From Isoetes taiwanensis (taxonomy: Eukaryota > Streptophyta > Lycopodiopsida > Isoetales > Isoetaceae): DNA of 64,000 nucleotides. Below, piece by piece: positions 1 to 10,081 of this stretch. The stretch covers positions 1,445,995-1,509,994 of the forward strand of contig JAJEKV010000025.1 in the NCBI GenBank assembly GCA_021234155.1, given 5' to 3'. The translations under genes and the position numbers were made by a program. The stretch's first letter is position 1, and every line of letters starts with the position of its first letter. The notes under the pieces were generated by a model. The model ran no database searches. It worked only from the letters and a program-made list of their open reading frames with translations, and was not told the DNA's origin.

Positions 1-987
1 GTGCAACGGACCAAGTCTCGGCCCCAAAACGCAAACCCTTCTAGAACCTGGCAACCCACAGGGTTTACGTTTTGGAGGCCCTCTCCTTGTCGGTTCGGCG
101 GGACCTTGCGCCGTGACTTGACGTGGAGTGGGGGTGTTGACGCCAGAGCACGGACCCTAAAATCCCCCCGGAAGCTGCTTGCCCCGAATTTCCTCTCCCC
201 AAGGCCCTGGGGACGGACGGGCGACCTCCCCTCTCCGGAATCGCGATCTGGCTCTGCCAATGGACTCAGAACGTCGACATTGCCCTGGGGACCAAGTTCC
301 GTGGCCAGAAGACCACCCGACCTCCAAGAAGCGCCAAAGTAGCTCACTTCCATCACACTCGTGGTCAATTGGCCTAGGATGTGGATGCGGGATACTGTCG
401 TGGAGGGCGTGAGTGTTTCCTTCTTTCGCAAAACCGACCTTGTAACTTGCTCCCTAGGGTAATTTCGCCATTCTGGACGATTTGGCAGGGTCGATTTGCC
501 ATTCCGGCCTCCCGGTGCCGAACGACAAAACAACTGCGGTTTCTACAAGGCGGACCTCGGGGCGCCCGCGGTTTGACAAGTTCTCCCGGGACCGATCTGA
601 ATCTTTTGGGCCTTCCCGAAGAGGGCCCCCGAACGGGGATCCAACGGTGGGATAGGGGAACCGGGCTCGGGGGGTGGTCATTAGCGTCACGGCCCCAGGG
701 GCGCCGCCAGAAGGGCTGCCTCGGGAACTTTTGGATCCCGCCTCTTGGGGTCCTGACTCTCCCCTCTTGTGAGGGATCCCCGCAAGGTCCTAGCCTCGTT
801 TTGACTTGGGGAAGGGTGCCGCCTCTCGGTTGCCGCAGCGGGTTGCCCGACCGTTCTAATGCTAACCCTTTGACCTAGACCTTCTCCGAAAATTCCGAAA
901 ATTGGGCCGTGTGCTGGAGATGAATTAGGAAAACAGCTGGCAAAAAATCAGAATTTATTTTCGTACAATGCATTAATTGCGAATTTA
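1..987. repeat. GC-rich noncoding repeat, copy 1
   Basis: First copy of a unit of about 1 kb that recurs at 1116-2117 in the same orientation. Shared blocks include the start (gtgcaRcggaccaag), the stretch around 'ttacgttttggaggccctct', the block 'ggtaatttcgccattc' and the end 'gaattgcgaattt'-like segment. The copies differ by many small indels, so no long reading frame is shared and coding is unlikely. The window begins inside or at the edge of this copy. It could be the internal part of a larger mobile element or a satellite-like repeat; the family is not recognised. Confidence 0.75.
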
Positions 988-1115
988 TGAATGTCTTGCC
1001 AGCGCAAAAGCCCCCGACTTCTACTTGCCACATCGGGAGGAGGACAGACCCAAACTCGCTCCGTTAGTTTCCCTTGCTCCGTATTCTCTTTGCGGCTTTT
1101 TTGGCCAGGTCCCAA

Positions 1116-2117
1116 GTGCAGCGGACCAAGTCTCGGCCCCCCAAAACGCAAACCCTTCTAGAACACGGCAACCCACGGGTTTACGTTTTGGAGGCCCTCT
1201 CCCTTGTCGGTCGGCGGGACCTTGGCGCGACTTGACGTGGAGTGGGGGTGTTGGCGCTTGAGCCACGGACCCTAAAATCCCCCTAAGCTGCTTGCCCCGA
1301 AATTTCCTCTCCCCAAGGCCACGGGGGCCGGATGGGCGACCTCCCTCTCCCAATCGCGATCTGGCTCGCCAATGGACTCGAACGTCGACATTGCCTTGGA
1401 GACCAAGTTCCGTGGCGAGACCACCCGACCTCAAGAAGCGCCAAAGTAGCTCACTTCCATCACACTTTCGTGGTCAATTGGCCTAGGATGTGGATCACGG
1501 GATACCCTACGGATCTTGTCGTGGAGTGCGTGAGTGTTTCCTTCTTTTCGCAAAAACCGACCTTGTAACTTGCTCCCTAGGGTAATTTCGCCATTCCGGA
1601 CGATTTGGCGGTCGATTTGCCATTCGAGCCTCCCGGTGCCCGAACGACAAAACAACTGCGGTTTTTCTACAAGGCCAACCTCGGGGCGCCCAGCGGTTTG
1701 ACAAGTTCTCCTGACCCGATCTGGAATCTTTTGGGCCTTCCCCGAAGAGGGGCCCCCGAGCGGAGGATCCAACGTTTGGATAGAGGAACCGGCTCGGGAG
1801 GGTGGTCATTTGCGTCGCGGCCCCGGGAGCCGCCGAAGGGTCGCTGCCTCGGGAACTTTTTTGGATCCCGCCTCTTGGGGTCCGGACTCTCCCCTCTTGT
1901 GAGGGATCCCTGCAAGGTCCTGGCCTCGTTTGACTTGGGGAAGGGTGCCAGCTCGGTTGCCCTGCAACGGGCTGCCCCGACCGTTCTAATGCTAACCCTT
2001 TGATCTAGACCTTCTCCAAAAATTCCGAAAATTGGGCCGTGTGCTGGAGATGAATTAGGAATCCAGCTGGCAAAAAATCAGAATTTATTTTCGTACAATG
2101 CATTAATTGCGAATTTC
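1116..2117. repeat. GC-rich noncoding repeat, copy 2
   Basis: Second copy of the unit seen at 1-987, separated from it by 128 bp of other sequence. Similarity runs to the common end motif 'caatgcattaattgcgaattt' and then stops (the copies continue 'atgaatgtc' and 'ccggagc'), which marks a shared boundary. Frames are broken relative to copy 1, so open frames across it are treated as chance products of GC-rich DNA. Confidence 0.75.
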
Positions 2118-2560
2118 CGGAGCATAAACACAAAGAAAAGCACAGATAAAAATTGGTCTCGAAAAAGTGAAAATCTTGGCGGGATGTGCGGCATGACGGC
2201 ATACATAAGAGAAAATGCACCAGCATATATACCTTTCGGAGACTCCCCTTCACAAGAAAGGGGCCACTGTCAAAGTGCCTACCCGGTGTTTGTAGCACTT
2301 CCAACCGTCGGATCTGCCCCAAACTCTGCGGGTATGTTTCTCTCCACGAATATTGATTGTTTAATGGTGGATCGAGAAAACAGCTGCGTCGAAGCACCGA
2401 CCACGCGCACAAGCACCTTTCCGGTGAAGGGGAGTGCGGATCAACATCTTTGCTTGCGCAGGGGGATTCGACCCCATCTCCGGGCATGGTCCCAAGAGCA
2501 TACACAGAGAACTCCATGCAAAGTTTCGGATGTGTTAGTCTCCGTCTTGACGGTCGAGAT

Positions 2561-2598
2561 GTAAACCCTACCAAATCCTAGGGTTTAATAGGGTTTAC
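2561..2598. repeat. short inverted repeat with telomere-like words
   Basis: Arms GTAAACCCTA (2561-2570) and TAGGGTTTAC (2589-2598) enclose an 18 bp loop that again contains 'cctagggttta'. The words resemble the plant telomere unit TTTAGGG, but only two imperfect units are present, so this is not a telomere tract. It sits at the left edge of the diverged third repeat copy. Confidence 0.6.
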
Positions 2599-2893
2599 AT
2601 TCTGGGGATGCTCCCCTGATCAAGAGGGCCGTGGAACTTGTCCTTGATCAATTTCGCCCTTCCGGACGACGTGGCGAGGTCGGATCGCCAATCCGGGGCC
2701 TCCATGCCCCAAAATCGAAAACGTGGTCTAAACCACCCCGTCGGGGGCCAACGACGGCCATCCCAATAAAAAATCGAGGGTCTAAAGCTCATTCGGAAAT
2801 ACCGGGGATTTTCCTGTACGCTCGGGGCCACTTGGCAAGCCAGCTGGCTGAAAACCAGGATTTTTCCCCGCCCCATGCATTAATTATGAATAA
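2585..2893. repeat. diverged, truncated third copy of the 1 kb repeat
   Basis: The block 'tcaatttcgcccttccgga' at about 2648 matches 'gtaatttcgccattctggac' in copy 1, followed by the same order of 'cggatcgccaatccgg' and 'gcctcc' segments. The right end, 'agccagctggctgaaaacca' through 'catgcattaattatgaat', matches the end of copies 1 and 2. The middle of the unit is missing. The shared end with clear divergence argues for a dispersed repeat with defined termini. Confidence 0.6.
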
Positions 2894-3299
2894 AGTGCCA
2901 ACAAATATTGGTAATGAGTATACTTGTTCATTCTGTTATAAACTTGCAGATCTTATATGAAGTTTGAGACTCAAGAAAGTCATGTCCAAAACCCTTAGCG
3001 CGATAATCTATGAAGAGGTCGCAGACCATATATGAAGTTGTATGTGATCATGCACGAGAGAATATGGCAAATCAAAGAAGCTCTTCTTGCAGCTTTGCAT
3101 GGATTTGTAAACCGGCATGCCTTGTGTAGATTGTATGCGGAGGAGCAACAACTGGTGAGCCATATGTTTGCAATACTTCTGATCATGGCCAAGTGGTAGG
3201 CAAGCTTGATTTAGTATGAAAGTATGCAAGTGAAGCTCAATGGTGCACAAGTCTGGTTTATTAAAGTGGATAGATAAACAAGGATGGAGAATGAGAATG
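2894..3299. other. no recognisable gene
   Basis: About 400 bp of ordinary AT-moderate sequence. No domain or repeat boundary was recognised. A 19 bp phrase, 'gtggatagataaacaagga', occurs at about 3268 and again at about 3342, bracketing the poly(T) stretch at 3301. It may mark the edge of the CACTA-like element that follows. Confidence 0.4.
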
Positions 3300-3420
3300 A
3301 TTTTTTTTTATCGTCCACTGAGGCCAATCGGAGAAATCTAAGTGGATAGATAAACAAGGATATATAAAATACATAAGTAATGAAACAAATCTAAGTTGCT
3401 AATAATATTAACTTAAAAAA

Positions 3421-3930
3421 AAGGACACGTCGTTTGGAACCGAAACATCGTTATAAACGTCGTTCAACGAAAATTACAGACGTCGTATAAAAAAAAGATT
3501 GCTAATAATAATAACTTAATTAAAAAAAAAACACGTCGTTATAAACCAAAACGTCGTCAAATGAAAGCATAGGGCGGGCTCTAGAATAGGTATAGCTTAA
3601 CTGTCCAAATCCGGTACTGACAACAAATTAATTGCCGTGGCGGTCACATTCGTATGGACTCATTATGGAGTGTACGAAATTGAATATCTCGAACTCGAAA
3701 TTCAAGGTGAGTAGGATATGTTATATTAAGGTGATTTATTTCTTTGAAGGATCTATCTTGTGCCACCACAATATAGATAAAAAACATAAGTAATAAAACA
3801 AATAGATCTAAGTTGGTAACTTAATAAAAAAAAAAAAGACACGTCGGTATACACATTGGCGTCGTTATAAACGTCATTTAACGACTATTACAGACGTCGT
3901 TTAACGACGTCTTTAACGACGTCTGTAACT
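3421..3930. repeat. left subterminal repeats of the CACTA-like element
   Basis: Repeated short words around 'acgtcgtt', 'ataaacgtc' and 'ttacagacgtcgt', including two related arrays at 3421-3495 and 3838-3930. The same words in inverted sense dominate 9950-10060. Such arrays are the usual transposase-binding sites in CACTA elements; that role is inferred here. Confidence 0.6.
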
Positions 3931-4320
3931 TTTTATCAGAAAACAGAGCCGGCTATTCCGCCGCCTATTCTTTTTTGTTCTAAGCGGCTGGAGGAGCGTT
4001 TTTCGTGGCGATTTTTGGCGCGGATCATCCTTGCGGTCCTTTCCAAGCTTCAAGCAAGCATCCAAAGGTATTTGAATGGATCAATCAACTCTATTTTTGG
4101 ATTAGGCTTGTTGTTTGATAGATTTAGGGCTTCTTGTTTTTTCTTGTTTGTTTTCAATCCATCCCATTTATATCCTCCTCTTCTTTCCATCCTTGTTTTT
4201 TTTTCAATCCATTTCGCCTCTTCTTAGTATGAATCGAATCCTCCTCCTTCTTCTTCTTCAATCTTCTTCCAATCATTGGGTTTTTCCTTCTAATCTTCCG
4301 TTCTTCCAATCTTCTATTCA

Positions 4321-4460
4321 TTTTCTTCTTCTTCTTCTTCATGACTTTCTCCTTCTATTCAATCTTTCTTTCCTATCTCCCCTTTCTTCTTCTTCTTCTT
4401 CTTCTTCTTCTTCTATTTCTTCTTCTTCTTCTATTTCTTCTTCTTCTTCCTCTTCTATTT
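4321..4460 (+). repeat. TTC-rich microsatellite
   Basis: Imperfect (TTC)n runs in a longer pyrimidine-rich stretch (about 4170-4460). The apparent serine/phenylalanine-rich translation is low complexity and is not taken as a protein. It lies between the subterminal repeats and the first gene of the element, where a leader would be expected. Confidence 0.7.
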
Positions 4461-4471
4461 TTTTTTTCCAT

Positions 4472-4563
4472 GGAAGAAGAGGGACGTCGTTGAAAGACGA
4501 GGCCCATTCTTCCTCTATTTTTTATTACAAGAAGGGGACGTCGTTGAAAGACGAGGCCCCTTC
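4472..4563 (+). repeat. two related hairpins sharing a GACGTCGTTGAAAGACG core
   Basis: Core 'gacgtcgttgaaagacgagg' occurs at 4483-4502 and 4537-4556. In the first copy the core is flanked by GGAAGAAG and CTTCC-type arms (4472-4513); in the second by GAAGGGG and CCCCTTC (4531-4563). The outer arms differ between copies yet stay complementary within each copy. Confidence 0.55.
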
Positions 4564-4886
4564 TTTTTATGTTCTTCTTTTTTTTTTTTTTTTTTTTTTG
4601 TTTTTGTTTTTACATGTCAATATATAGTTCTTTTTAATTAACAATGTAAATAGTTTTAATGTTAATGATCTTCTTAATGTTAATTGGCTTTTTTGTTTTT
4701 TTTTGTATTTTTTTATTTATGTAAGTTTTCTAATTATTGAATGCCTTTATTTTTTTACATGTACACTAATAACAAAATGTGTTGCTCTTGGAAATCGATT
4801 TTCGCAGCTCGTAGACATTCTAGGTAAGAATTTGAGTTTGAGTAGGAGAATAAAATTTTAATGTTTTATTTAGGTTAAAAAAAAAC

Positions 4887-5098
4887 TTGGGGAGACTTGG
4901 ACAAGGGCATGGTCGACTCCACCTTGAGTGGAGGGGACTAGGTGTTCCGGGTCCAAGCTCACCGTTTACTCTTGTAATTTTATTGATTAATGTATTTAGT
5001 TTAGAAAAAATTGGGGAGACTTGGACAAGGGCATGGTCGGCTCCGCCTTGAGTGGAGAAGACTAGGTGTTCCGGGTCCAAGCTCACCGCCTACTCTTG
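4887..5098 (+). repeat. direct duplication of an 88 bp unit
   Basis: Two copies beginning 'ttggggagacttggacaagg' (about 4888-4976 and 5011-5098), spaced 122 bp apart, differing at only a few bases (for example gactccacc versus ggctccgcc). No coding sense is evident in either. They are followed by a short tandem array of 'tcttgtttgtttcttcaaat' (about 5107-5224). Confidence 0.75.
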
Positions 5099-5488
5099 TT
5101 TATTTTTTTATATCTTGTTTATATCTTGTTTGTTTCTTCAAATTTTAATCTTGTTTGTTTCTTCAAATTTTAATCTTGTTTGTTTCTTCAAATTGTTTAT
5201 ATCTTGTTTGTTTCTTCAAATTTTAAACAAAAAAGAAAAAAAATAAAAGGTGAGAAATCGATTAGGGTTTTGAAAAAAATTGCATTATTGATTTTCGGGT
5301 TTCTAGTTAAGAATGTTGTTTTTAAAAATGTTAGGGATGTCAAAGAAACAACGATGTGGAGTGGTTAAGAGCAAGAAAAAAAAATTTCAATAGTTGGTTT
5401 TAAAAAAAAAATTAAAAGGGAAACTAACTCTTAAGAAAGTAGGTAAAGATTCATAATGAAGGTTTGAAAAAGTCACAAAGCAAGATTA

Positions 5489-7103
5489 ATGAATCTAAAT
5501 TGGTTTATAGGTATGGCCCCGAGTGTGAAGACACAAATGGTTAGTGAGATTAGACGCGTGGTCATAAATGAGATATGTGCTAACGAAAGTCCCGACCGAG
5601 ATGCAAAGCGGTCAACGTGTCGACCATTTTGTCGACATGTGAAAAGGAAGTGCCAATTTGAGTTAGCACAAAAATGGCCAGGTCAAGAAGAAATGTTAAC
5701 TTCTCTCCTTGATGCACATGTAAAAAACCAATGATTGGAAACCCCATGGATGAATCAAGACATGTTTGAAGTATTCATCAAACTTAAAAGTCCCAATGCC
5801 GAGGCTCGTGTCAAGGAATGGGTAGCTTCATGGAATTCCTCAAAGAAGCGACGTGCAGATCACAAGAACATCATTGCGGATCTCAATGCACGTCAGTTGG
5901 AGGTAATTAAAAATGCTTTGCATCAGGGGGGAAGCTCTAGTGGAGCAGGGCCTAGCAAGCCCCACTTTTCTTTGGAGAATCACATGAACACATCAATCTT
6001 TGTTGATCCCATACCCGTAGAGGCCGTGGATGTGATACGCCTTATTGAGGAGAAACCAACACATCGCACGTATCAAATCAAGATCAACGGAACACAACAC
6101 TTCCAAGATGATGAGCTATATAGTGGATGGGTTTTCAAGGGCAAAGATAGGGCAGAGACGTATGAGATGGCTCAAAGATACATACGCTTCAAGAGCCCGC
6201 ATCCTGCTTTGGCTACATCCATTGGACTTGCATATGAAGTTGCTAGCTCTAGTGGGGATACCATAGGGCCAATGGTGATTCGACCTTTCATGAATGGAGA
6301 GACACTTGTTCACTTGTTTGACTATTTACCTAATAACTTATCACGTTTTAGAAGATGGTCAAATGCAATTGCTAGAGCGCCAAGAAGAACTGACAAACAC
6401 ATAGGCACTGAACTTAGGAGCAAAATGCAAGTTGTATATCAAGATGTTCGAGATAGCTCTTGCCCTAGCGTAAGGTGTCCTTGAGATCCACAAAGGCCAC
6501 TTCACTCACACAAAGCTTAATTGCAAGAGAGTCAAATTACATTTTGATGATGAGTACCAAAATGTGTGGGTGGCCATTGGTGATTGGGACAATGCAATTC
6601 ATTTTTACGCCAAAGAGCGTCGTCCCTTGTTGAAGTGTCGGTACTTGCTTTCGGATGGACAAGCAAAATATCCATGGTTAGAGGAAACTGTGTTTGAGAA
6701 ATCAAAGGATGATGATCGTGTATGGGGACACGAAATTCATGATGTCTATGCATTGGGATATATTTATGAGATGCTTCTGGATTTCGTGCAAGCTATGCGA
6801 CGAATGGAGTGGTTTAATAATAACAACAATGCCCAATGGATTAATCCAACCCATATGTACCAACGACGTCTTGACAAGTTGGAGGAGCAAAAAACAAGAA
6901 TGATGTGCCTACGTGAAGACATATTCTCATCACGACCCAAAGCTTCTGAAGTTGTTGAAGCCTTACAAAGTGTTGGAATATCTTCTACCATGGTTGTGAG
7001 ACAAAGACGGCCTTGGAGATGTCAAAATTGTTGTTATCACAACTCAAAGAATGAATACAATATTGTATATCTTGCCATGTTTAAGAGTAGTAAATTTTTT
7101 TAA
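5489..7103 (+). pseudogene. kinase-like (pseudokinase) gene inside the CACTA-like element, broken
   Basis: Read in pieces: 5489-5734, an in-frame TGA at 5732-5734, 5735 to about 6440, then a frame change and a TAA before 6483-7103. The middle and end resemble a protein kinase fold. An N-lobe-like stretch is followed by 'VIRPFMNGETLVHLF' (compare the hinge of receptor kinases). 'EIHKGHFTHTKL' stands where the HRD loop belongs, and 'IGDWDNA' where DFG belongs. 'PWLEET' falls at the APE position, and then come 'DVYALGYIYEML' (subdomain IX) and 'RPKASEVVEAL' (subdomain XI). Catalytic Asp of HRD is Thr, and DFG is DWD, so it would be inactive even if unbroken. The N-terminal 180 residues are not recognised. 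It could be a captured host kinase or an element-borne protein; introns could explain some of the breaks. Confidence 0.5.
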
Positions 7104-7261
7104 TTGTCTAATAACCAAATATATAAAGACACTTTTAATTATTCAAATCCCAATGTTTTGTAATGAACTTCCCATGTTGCTAACATTTGTTGCTTTCCTA
7201 CTATGTTATTCATCGCACTCTATATAAATAACTTGCAAGTTTTTGCACATGTCCAGCAACC

Positions 7262-7447
7262 ATGGGATACGGCACGATGGCATATCTATTGTTCACAACT
7301 TTACTTCTTGTGTGGCTTGGTAGCCTTATTGACAGCCCTAAACCTGCAAAGGCCTTTAAGAGGCGAGGTTGGTCGTTCAGGCTTAGCTCGGCACCACCGC
7401 CACCTCCACCATTGTGCGGATTTGGTATGGATTATTTTCAAGGATAA
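7262..7447 (+). CDS. possible small hydrophobic-start protein, 61 aa
   Basis: ATG at 7262 opens a short frame with a hydrophobic segment near residues 5-22 (AYLLFTTLLLVWLGSL), then a basic stretch (KRRGW) and a run of six prolines. It could be a small secreted or membrane peptide, or the first exon of the gene that follows, since intron-like AT-rich DNA lies after it. No family is recognised and chance is quite possible. Confidence 0.25.
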   Translation: MGYGTMAYLLFTTLLLVWLGSLIDSPKPAKAFKRRGWSFRLSSAPPPPPPLCGFGMDYFQG

Positions 7448-7480
7448 AATGTAAGTTAACCATTTATTTTTAACGTTCTA

Positions 7481-9036
7481 ATGTTTTTAAATGTAGTGTG
7501 TAAATGCGGTTGCGTCCTTCTTTTCCTATGCATAATGTTAGGTAAAATCATTGGTTCTCATGGATCTTCTTCTCATGAAAGACGAAGAGTCGGAGGAAAA
7601 GGACCTCGATTCGAGGAGGAAGACGAAGAGCAGGGAACTCCGAGATATCAACGAGGCGATAACCCTGAAGATAGGTGGAATGCCTTGCAAATTGGGATGA
7701 CGCCCTCAGAAATGGAGATTGCGCGCAAGACTGTTGAACAAAGTAGGCGGAGGTCTGGTGCCTATGACCCTCCACGTCATAGCTCATACACTCCTTCAGA
7801 ATTCAATCTTGGGCGCCTTCCCGAGGACGAGGAGATCCAACACGCCGCGAATGAGCACCGGCCGTCGCCGCTCACGCCGGAGTGGACGCAATTCCTCTTC
7901 AAGCTCTATTAAAGATCGTGCACCACCTGCACCACCTCCACGAAGGCATCTCTTTGAATATGAGTGAGTTCATCTTGAATTATGCCCTTTTTTGTTCACT
8001 AACACATATTCATATGTTAGTCGTATGTTGAGTGTAGTAACAAGAAGGTGCCGCGCCGCAGCACTGCAGATGGCGACAATTTTTGGAAGATGGCTAATAG
8101 TGTCACAAATAGCATTTGCCAAAACGTCCACAAGGGTGAATGGAACTTCGGGGAGCCTATGATGAGGAAAAAGAGAGGATCAAGGAGATTTTAGAAGCAG
8201 AATATCCCGAGCTCAAGTCAGGAGAGATCTCATGGAGGGAGGTTTGTTCAAGGCAGGGTAAACATGTTAAAGCCACCAGGTATTAGGCTCTTTTCGTTCT
8301 TCATTATAACCTCATTGTACTCATATTTTATTTATATTTTGCGTAGGTAATCGGAAGAAGCGGTGAAAAGCTCTTGCCAAAGCTACGTGAGTCTCGATAG
8401 AGGAAGTGGCACGACCTATCCGGGTTGACTCATGAGGCATTTCAAGTACATCATCTCTCCCATGAGTCGTATAATTAGATGACGCCATGTGGACTAAGTC
8501 CTTGTATTGCATTGTAGTCGGAGAGTCGATATAATTAGATGACGCCATGTGGACTAAGTCCTTGTATTGCATTGTAGTGTTTGAAGGCCAACATATTATC
8601 AAAGAAAGGGAAGCTAGAACAAAGGCAGCGCCCGGACGCCAGGTACGACGAAGCAAGTGGCGACCATAGTGCCAATAAGACCGGTCCAGCGGTTATGGCT
8701 TTACGGATAAGCTATTTGTAAGTATAAATTTGGTTTATAATGTAGGTTCTCGAGTTGAACACTAACATTAGTTTTGGTGCTCATTCTCAATAGAAGTCAT
8801 TTGTCGGTCGCCCCGCTGCTAAAGATGAACGCGAAAGGGCCTTCAAAAAGGCGAATATCGCGGCCATCCAAAGACGTTATTGCTTGGCGTGAGCAGGGGA
8901 AGTGTGTATCATTCATTAGATAATTATTTGTGACTACAATGAACTAATTGTTGCGATACAATATAATACAGGTAAATGAAGACGAAGGCGCCAATGAAGA
9001 TGAAGAAGAAGAAGAAGAAGAAGAGAGCAACAACTA
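7481..9036 (+). pseudogene. multi-exon element gene with acidic C-terminus, unrecognised
   Basis: The first long open stretch (about 7541-7912) encodes a basic/acidic mixed region with 'EEEDEEQGTPRYQRG' and 'LGRLPEDEEIQHAANEH'. Further coding-like pieces lie at about 8160-8280 ('EEKERIKEILEAEYPELK'), 8350-8450, 8580-8720 and 8800-8890, each bounded by AT-rich intron-like DNA with GT/AG candidates. The last piece (about 8972-9036) ends in 'NEDEEEEEEEESNN' and a TAA. Position just before the right subterminal repeats and the acidic tail fit a CACTA-encoded protein, but no transposase motif was verified. The 60 bp duplication at 8461-8580 disrupts it. Confidence 0.35.
8461..8580 (+). repeat. 60 bp tandem duplication
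   Basis: Bases 8471-8518 are identical to 8531-8578, a period of exactly 60. The near identity suggests a recent slippage or repair event. It falls in a presumed exon/intron area of the element gene. Confidence 0.9.
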
Positions 9037-9059
9037 AAGACTCAATATATTTTGTAATG

Positions 9060-9480
9060 TGCAAATTACATTGTGAAATATATTAATTGAATTCAATCTA
9101 AATTTTTTATGCTTTGTTCTTATTACTTGTGATTTTTTTTTTTTATGTTAATTTTATGCTCGATTCTATTTTTTTATTCTTAGATTTATTAAACATTTAA
9201 TTACATATTAAATAATAATGCTTATCTACTATGATACTGAATACTAATATAATTTAATCAATATTTGTTTCTATTTTTCGAATTTTTAAATTTTTATTCT
9301 CGATTTATTTTGTTCATATTTAATATTTATTAATACTATTAATATTATTGTTAATATTAATATTATTTAATATTAATAAATATTATTAAATATTTATTTA
9401 TATTAAATATTTGTTAATATTGAATATGAATATTAACTGTCCGTTAAATAATATTAAATAAATATTTTTTTTTCAAAATT
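9060..9480. other. AT-rich spacer of the CACTA-like element
   Basis: Very AT-rich sequence dominated by 'taatatta/aaatattt' words (especially 9300-9470). No gene is visible. It lies between the acidic-tailed gene and the right subterminal repeats, and base composition changes abruptly at about 9481. Confidence 0.6.
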
Positions 9481-10081
9481 TCTTGATCGTCGTTTAACGA
9501 CGTTGCTGGCGTGGCTGCCACGTGTATCGCTAATACGCCATCATCCGCCTCGACGCCGCCGTGGCGGCGCCGCCATCGTCATTGGCGCCGTTGAACGACG
9601 AGTGGCGTATCGCCACGCCAGCCCCGGCGGCGCCCCACGCCAAATTTACATGTGACAACCACGCCATCAAGTCGCTGAACGACGCCTAACACGCGGTCGC
9701 CATCGCCGGCTTACGCTACCGGGCGATGCCATCGCCGACGCCGCGACCATCGCCGACATGACGACGTACTTTTCGCCGCTTAACGACGTTGCCGGCCCAT
9801 CGACCACGCCAAATGGCCATACGGGCGCTTGGCCACGCCGGGCGCGAAGCGTCGCTGCGGTATTCGACCCTTAACGGTAATGCCGACGACGTTGAACGAC
9901 GTCAGGTCGTCGCTTTAAGATGACGCCGTTGCGACGCGTATAGCGACACATAAAGATCGTTAAACGACGTCCAGACGTCGTAATCGACGTCGTTTATCGA
10001 CGTTTTGACGTCGATCATCGACGTGCAAACGACGTCTGGACGTCGTAATAGACGTCGTAACAGGGCTTTAATCTTGTAGTG
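9481..10081. repeat. right subterminal repeats and CACTA terminus
   Basis: GC-rich block crowded with 'cgttgaacgacg', 'gacgtcgt' and 'cgccat' words, changing toward the end into close-packed 'gacgtcgt' units, and closing with 'cttgtagtg' (10073-10081). The adjoining three bases, 10082-10084 (ctg), would be one copy of the target duplication; its partner was not located. Confidence 0.65.

Larger units (their letters stand above)
3300..10081 (+). mobile_element. CACTA (En/Spm)-like element, left end uncertain
   Basis: The right end, 10073-10081, reads 'cttgtagtg'; its reverse complement CACTACAAG is the classic CACTA terminus. Both flanks are packed with short 'acgacgtc/gacgtcgt' subterminal repeats: 3421-3930 on the left and 9481-10060 on the right, as is typical of this superfamily. 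The interior holds a kinase-like pseudogene and a multi-exon acidic-tailed gene. No matching CACTAC terminus was found on the left, so the left border is lost or lies elsewhere, and the start given is only where subterminal-like sequence begins. No complete transposase could be assembled, so it is probably nonautonomous or decayed. Confidence 0.6.

Noticed and set aside
1-2117. GC-rich repeat considered as ribosomal DNA or spacer
   Set aside because: No recognisable rRNA core sequence; GC content alone is not evidence.
2440-2500. tRNA-like T-loop (ggggtcgaatccccc on the minus strand)
   Set aside because: No acceptor, D or anticodon arms could be fitted around it.
2005-2574. 189-codon minus-strand frame
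   Set aside because: Overlaps the end of the noncoding repeat copy 2 and an inverted repeat; no domain recognised.
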